DNA from: Vulcanimicrobiota bacterium
Lineage (GTDB): Bacteria; Vulcanimicrobiota; Vulcanimicrobiia; Vulcanimicrobiales; Vulcanimicrobiaceae
Reading direction: 5' to 3'
DNA length: 42,682 nucleotides
Assembly (NCBI GenBank): GCA_019235995.1
Contig: JAFAJV010000001.1
Coordinates: forward strand, 1-42,682
The notes beneath the pieces were generated by a model. The model had not been told where the DNA came from and ran no database searches. It worked only from the letters and a program-made list of their open reading frames with translations. This document shows, one piece after another, positions 42,049-42,682 of this stretch. Positions within the stretch are counted from its first letter, which is position 1, and the number at the start of each line of letters is the position of its first letter. Made by a program: the position numbers and the translations under genes.

Positions 42049-42682
42049 TCTTCTTCATCATCGCGATCGCGGGTGCGGTATATCTCGCCCTCGCGGCGGC
42101 GCGTCTCGCCGCGTTCGCGTGCCGGCCCCTCGAAAGGGCCTCGGAGTTTCTGCCGACGGTCACCGTCCTCAAGCCGATCGCGGGCCTCGAACCGGATCTC
42201 TACGAGAACCTGGCATCGTTCTGCGCGCAAGACTACGACGAGCAGTACGAGGTCGTGCTGTGCCTCCACTCGCGCGACGACCCGGCACTCGAAGTCGTGG
42301 AGCGGATCGCCCGCGACTTTCCGGCGCGGACCGCCATCGCGATCGGCCAGGCGGCCGGAATGCTCAACCCAAAGATCGCGAACCTCGCCAAGCCCGAGGT
42401 CGAGCTGCGCGGCGAGATCATCGCGATCGCCGACAGCGACGTGCGCGTCGGGCGCGACTACCTGCGCGCGCTTGCCGCGCCATTCGCATCCGCCCGCGTA
42501 GGAGCCGTGACGTGCCTCTACTCCGCGATGCCGAACCGTACCATCGCCGCACGTCTCGGTGCACTGTACATCGAGGACGGCTTCGCGCCGTCGGTGCTGG
42601 TCGCGCTCGCCATCGGCAAGCTGTGCTTCTGTCTTGGAGCGACGATGGCCGTGCGTCGCAGCGTCCTCGAAGAGATCGGCGG
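42045..42682 (+). CDS. hpnI: HpnI-like glycosyltransferase, 3' end cut by the window
   Basis: About 212 residues, open at the right edge. Start TTG at 42045 overlaps the hpnK stop (TTGA) and opens with a membrane segment (FFIIAIAGAVYLALAAARLA). Then comes a GT-A fold of family 2 (ceramide glucosyltransferase-like): TVTVLKPIAGLEPDLYENLA, YEVVLCLHSRDDPA and the metal motif AIADSDVRVGRDYLRA, with EDGFAPSVLVALAIG and LGATMAVRRSVLEEIGG at the edge. HpnI adds N-acetylglucosamine to bacteriohopanetetrol. The neighbour HpnK is its usual partner. Confidence 0.85.
   Translation, partial: MIFFIIAIAGAVYLALAAARLAAFACRPLERASEFLPTVTVLKPIAGLEPDLYENLASFCAQDYDEQYEVVLCLHSRDDPALEVVERIARDFPARTAIAIGQAAGMLNPKIANLAKPEVELRGEIIAIADSDVRVGRDYLRALAAPFASARVGAVTCLYSAMPNRTIAARLGALYIEDGFAPSVLVALAIGKLCFCLGATMAVRRSVLEEIG

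Noticed and set aside
1-42682. CRISPR arrays, prophage, transposase or toxin-antitoxin genes
   Set aside because: No regular repeat-spacer pattern, phage structural gene, DDE transposase motif or small toxin pair seen; the HNH gene alone is not enough to call an element.

Overview
This 42.7 kb window is GC-rich (by eye about two thirds G+C) bacterial chromosome, packed with housekeeping genes. Many genes overlap by four bases (ATGA, GTGA, TTGA, CTGA) and many starts are not ATG. I see no phage, insertion sequence, CRISPR array or rRNA. The mix points to an uncultured member of the Terrabacteria, most likely Eremiobacterota/Vulcanimicrobiota (WPS-2): Bacillus-like gene order, a SigH-type sigma factor, OpcA with Zwf, a Tal-Pgi fusion, hopanoid-type glycosylation genes and beta-propeller lipoproteins with repeats containing GN-V-P. 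The phylum is inferred from gene content only.

Layout. 1-1.4 kb: end of a GNAT acetyltransferase, an HNH endonuclease gene whose stop codon lies inside a tRNA gene, that tRNA (anticodon UGU but a long variable arm), and a small four-cysteine protein. 1.4-6.8 kb, minus strand: cysE, cysS, rlmB, a sigH-like sigma factor, a Kelch propeller and an Asp/Glu racemase. 7.2-8.2 kb, plus strand: a beta-propeller lipoprotein. 8.2-12.7 kb, minus: plsX, hemW, a PIN/TRAM membrane protein, ispD, ispF. 12.7 kb, plus: rpmB. 12.9-22.75 kb, minus: cmk, plsC, ispH, a polyprenyl synthase, a giant double GT-C glycosyltransferase, yebC, a PASTA protein, rpe, thiL. 22.8-29 kb, plus: radA, a formiminotransferase, an M16 peptidase, an aldehyde dehydrogenase. 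29-31 kb, minus: dapD and an aminotransferase. 31-42.7 kb, plus: tkt, tal-pgi, a second propeller lipoprotein, then gnd, zwf, opcA, pgl and two hopanoid-modification genes (hpnK, hpnI).

How the genes work together. The window encodes nearly the whole pentose phosphate pathway (zwf, opcA, pgl, gnd, rpe, tkt, tal, pgi; no ribose-5-phosphate isomerase seen), both ends of the MEP isoprenoid pathway (ispD, ispF, ispH) plus a prenyl chain-elongating synthase, phospholipid initiation (plsX, plsC), cysteine synthesis and charging (cysE, cysS), and lysine/diaminopimelate steps (dapD, aminotransferase). The order PIN/TRAM-ispD-ispF-x-cysE-cysS-rlmB-sigH, and PASTA-rpe-thi gene beside an opposite-strand rpmB and plsX, closely resembles Bacillus.

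The observations most worth following are: (1) four or five genes whose only fitting start is CTG, mostly in CTGA overlaps, two or three with a good Shine-Dalgarno sequence; (2) an interspersed palindromic repeat that supplies the stop/start codons at two gene junctions and the C-terminal tails of IspD and Cmk; (3) the class II tRNA with a threonine anticodon, overlapped by an HNH gene; (4) a kinase-less PASTA protein in the place where Bacillus carries prkC.
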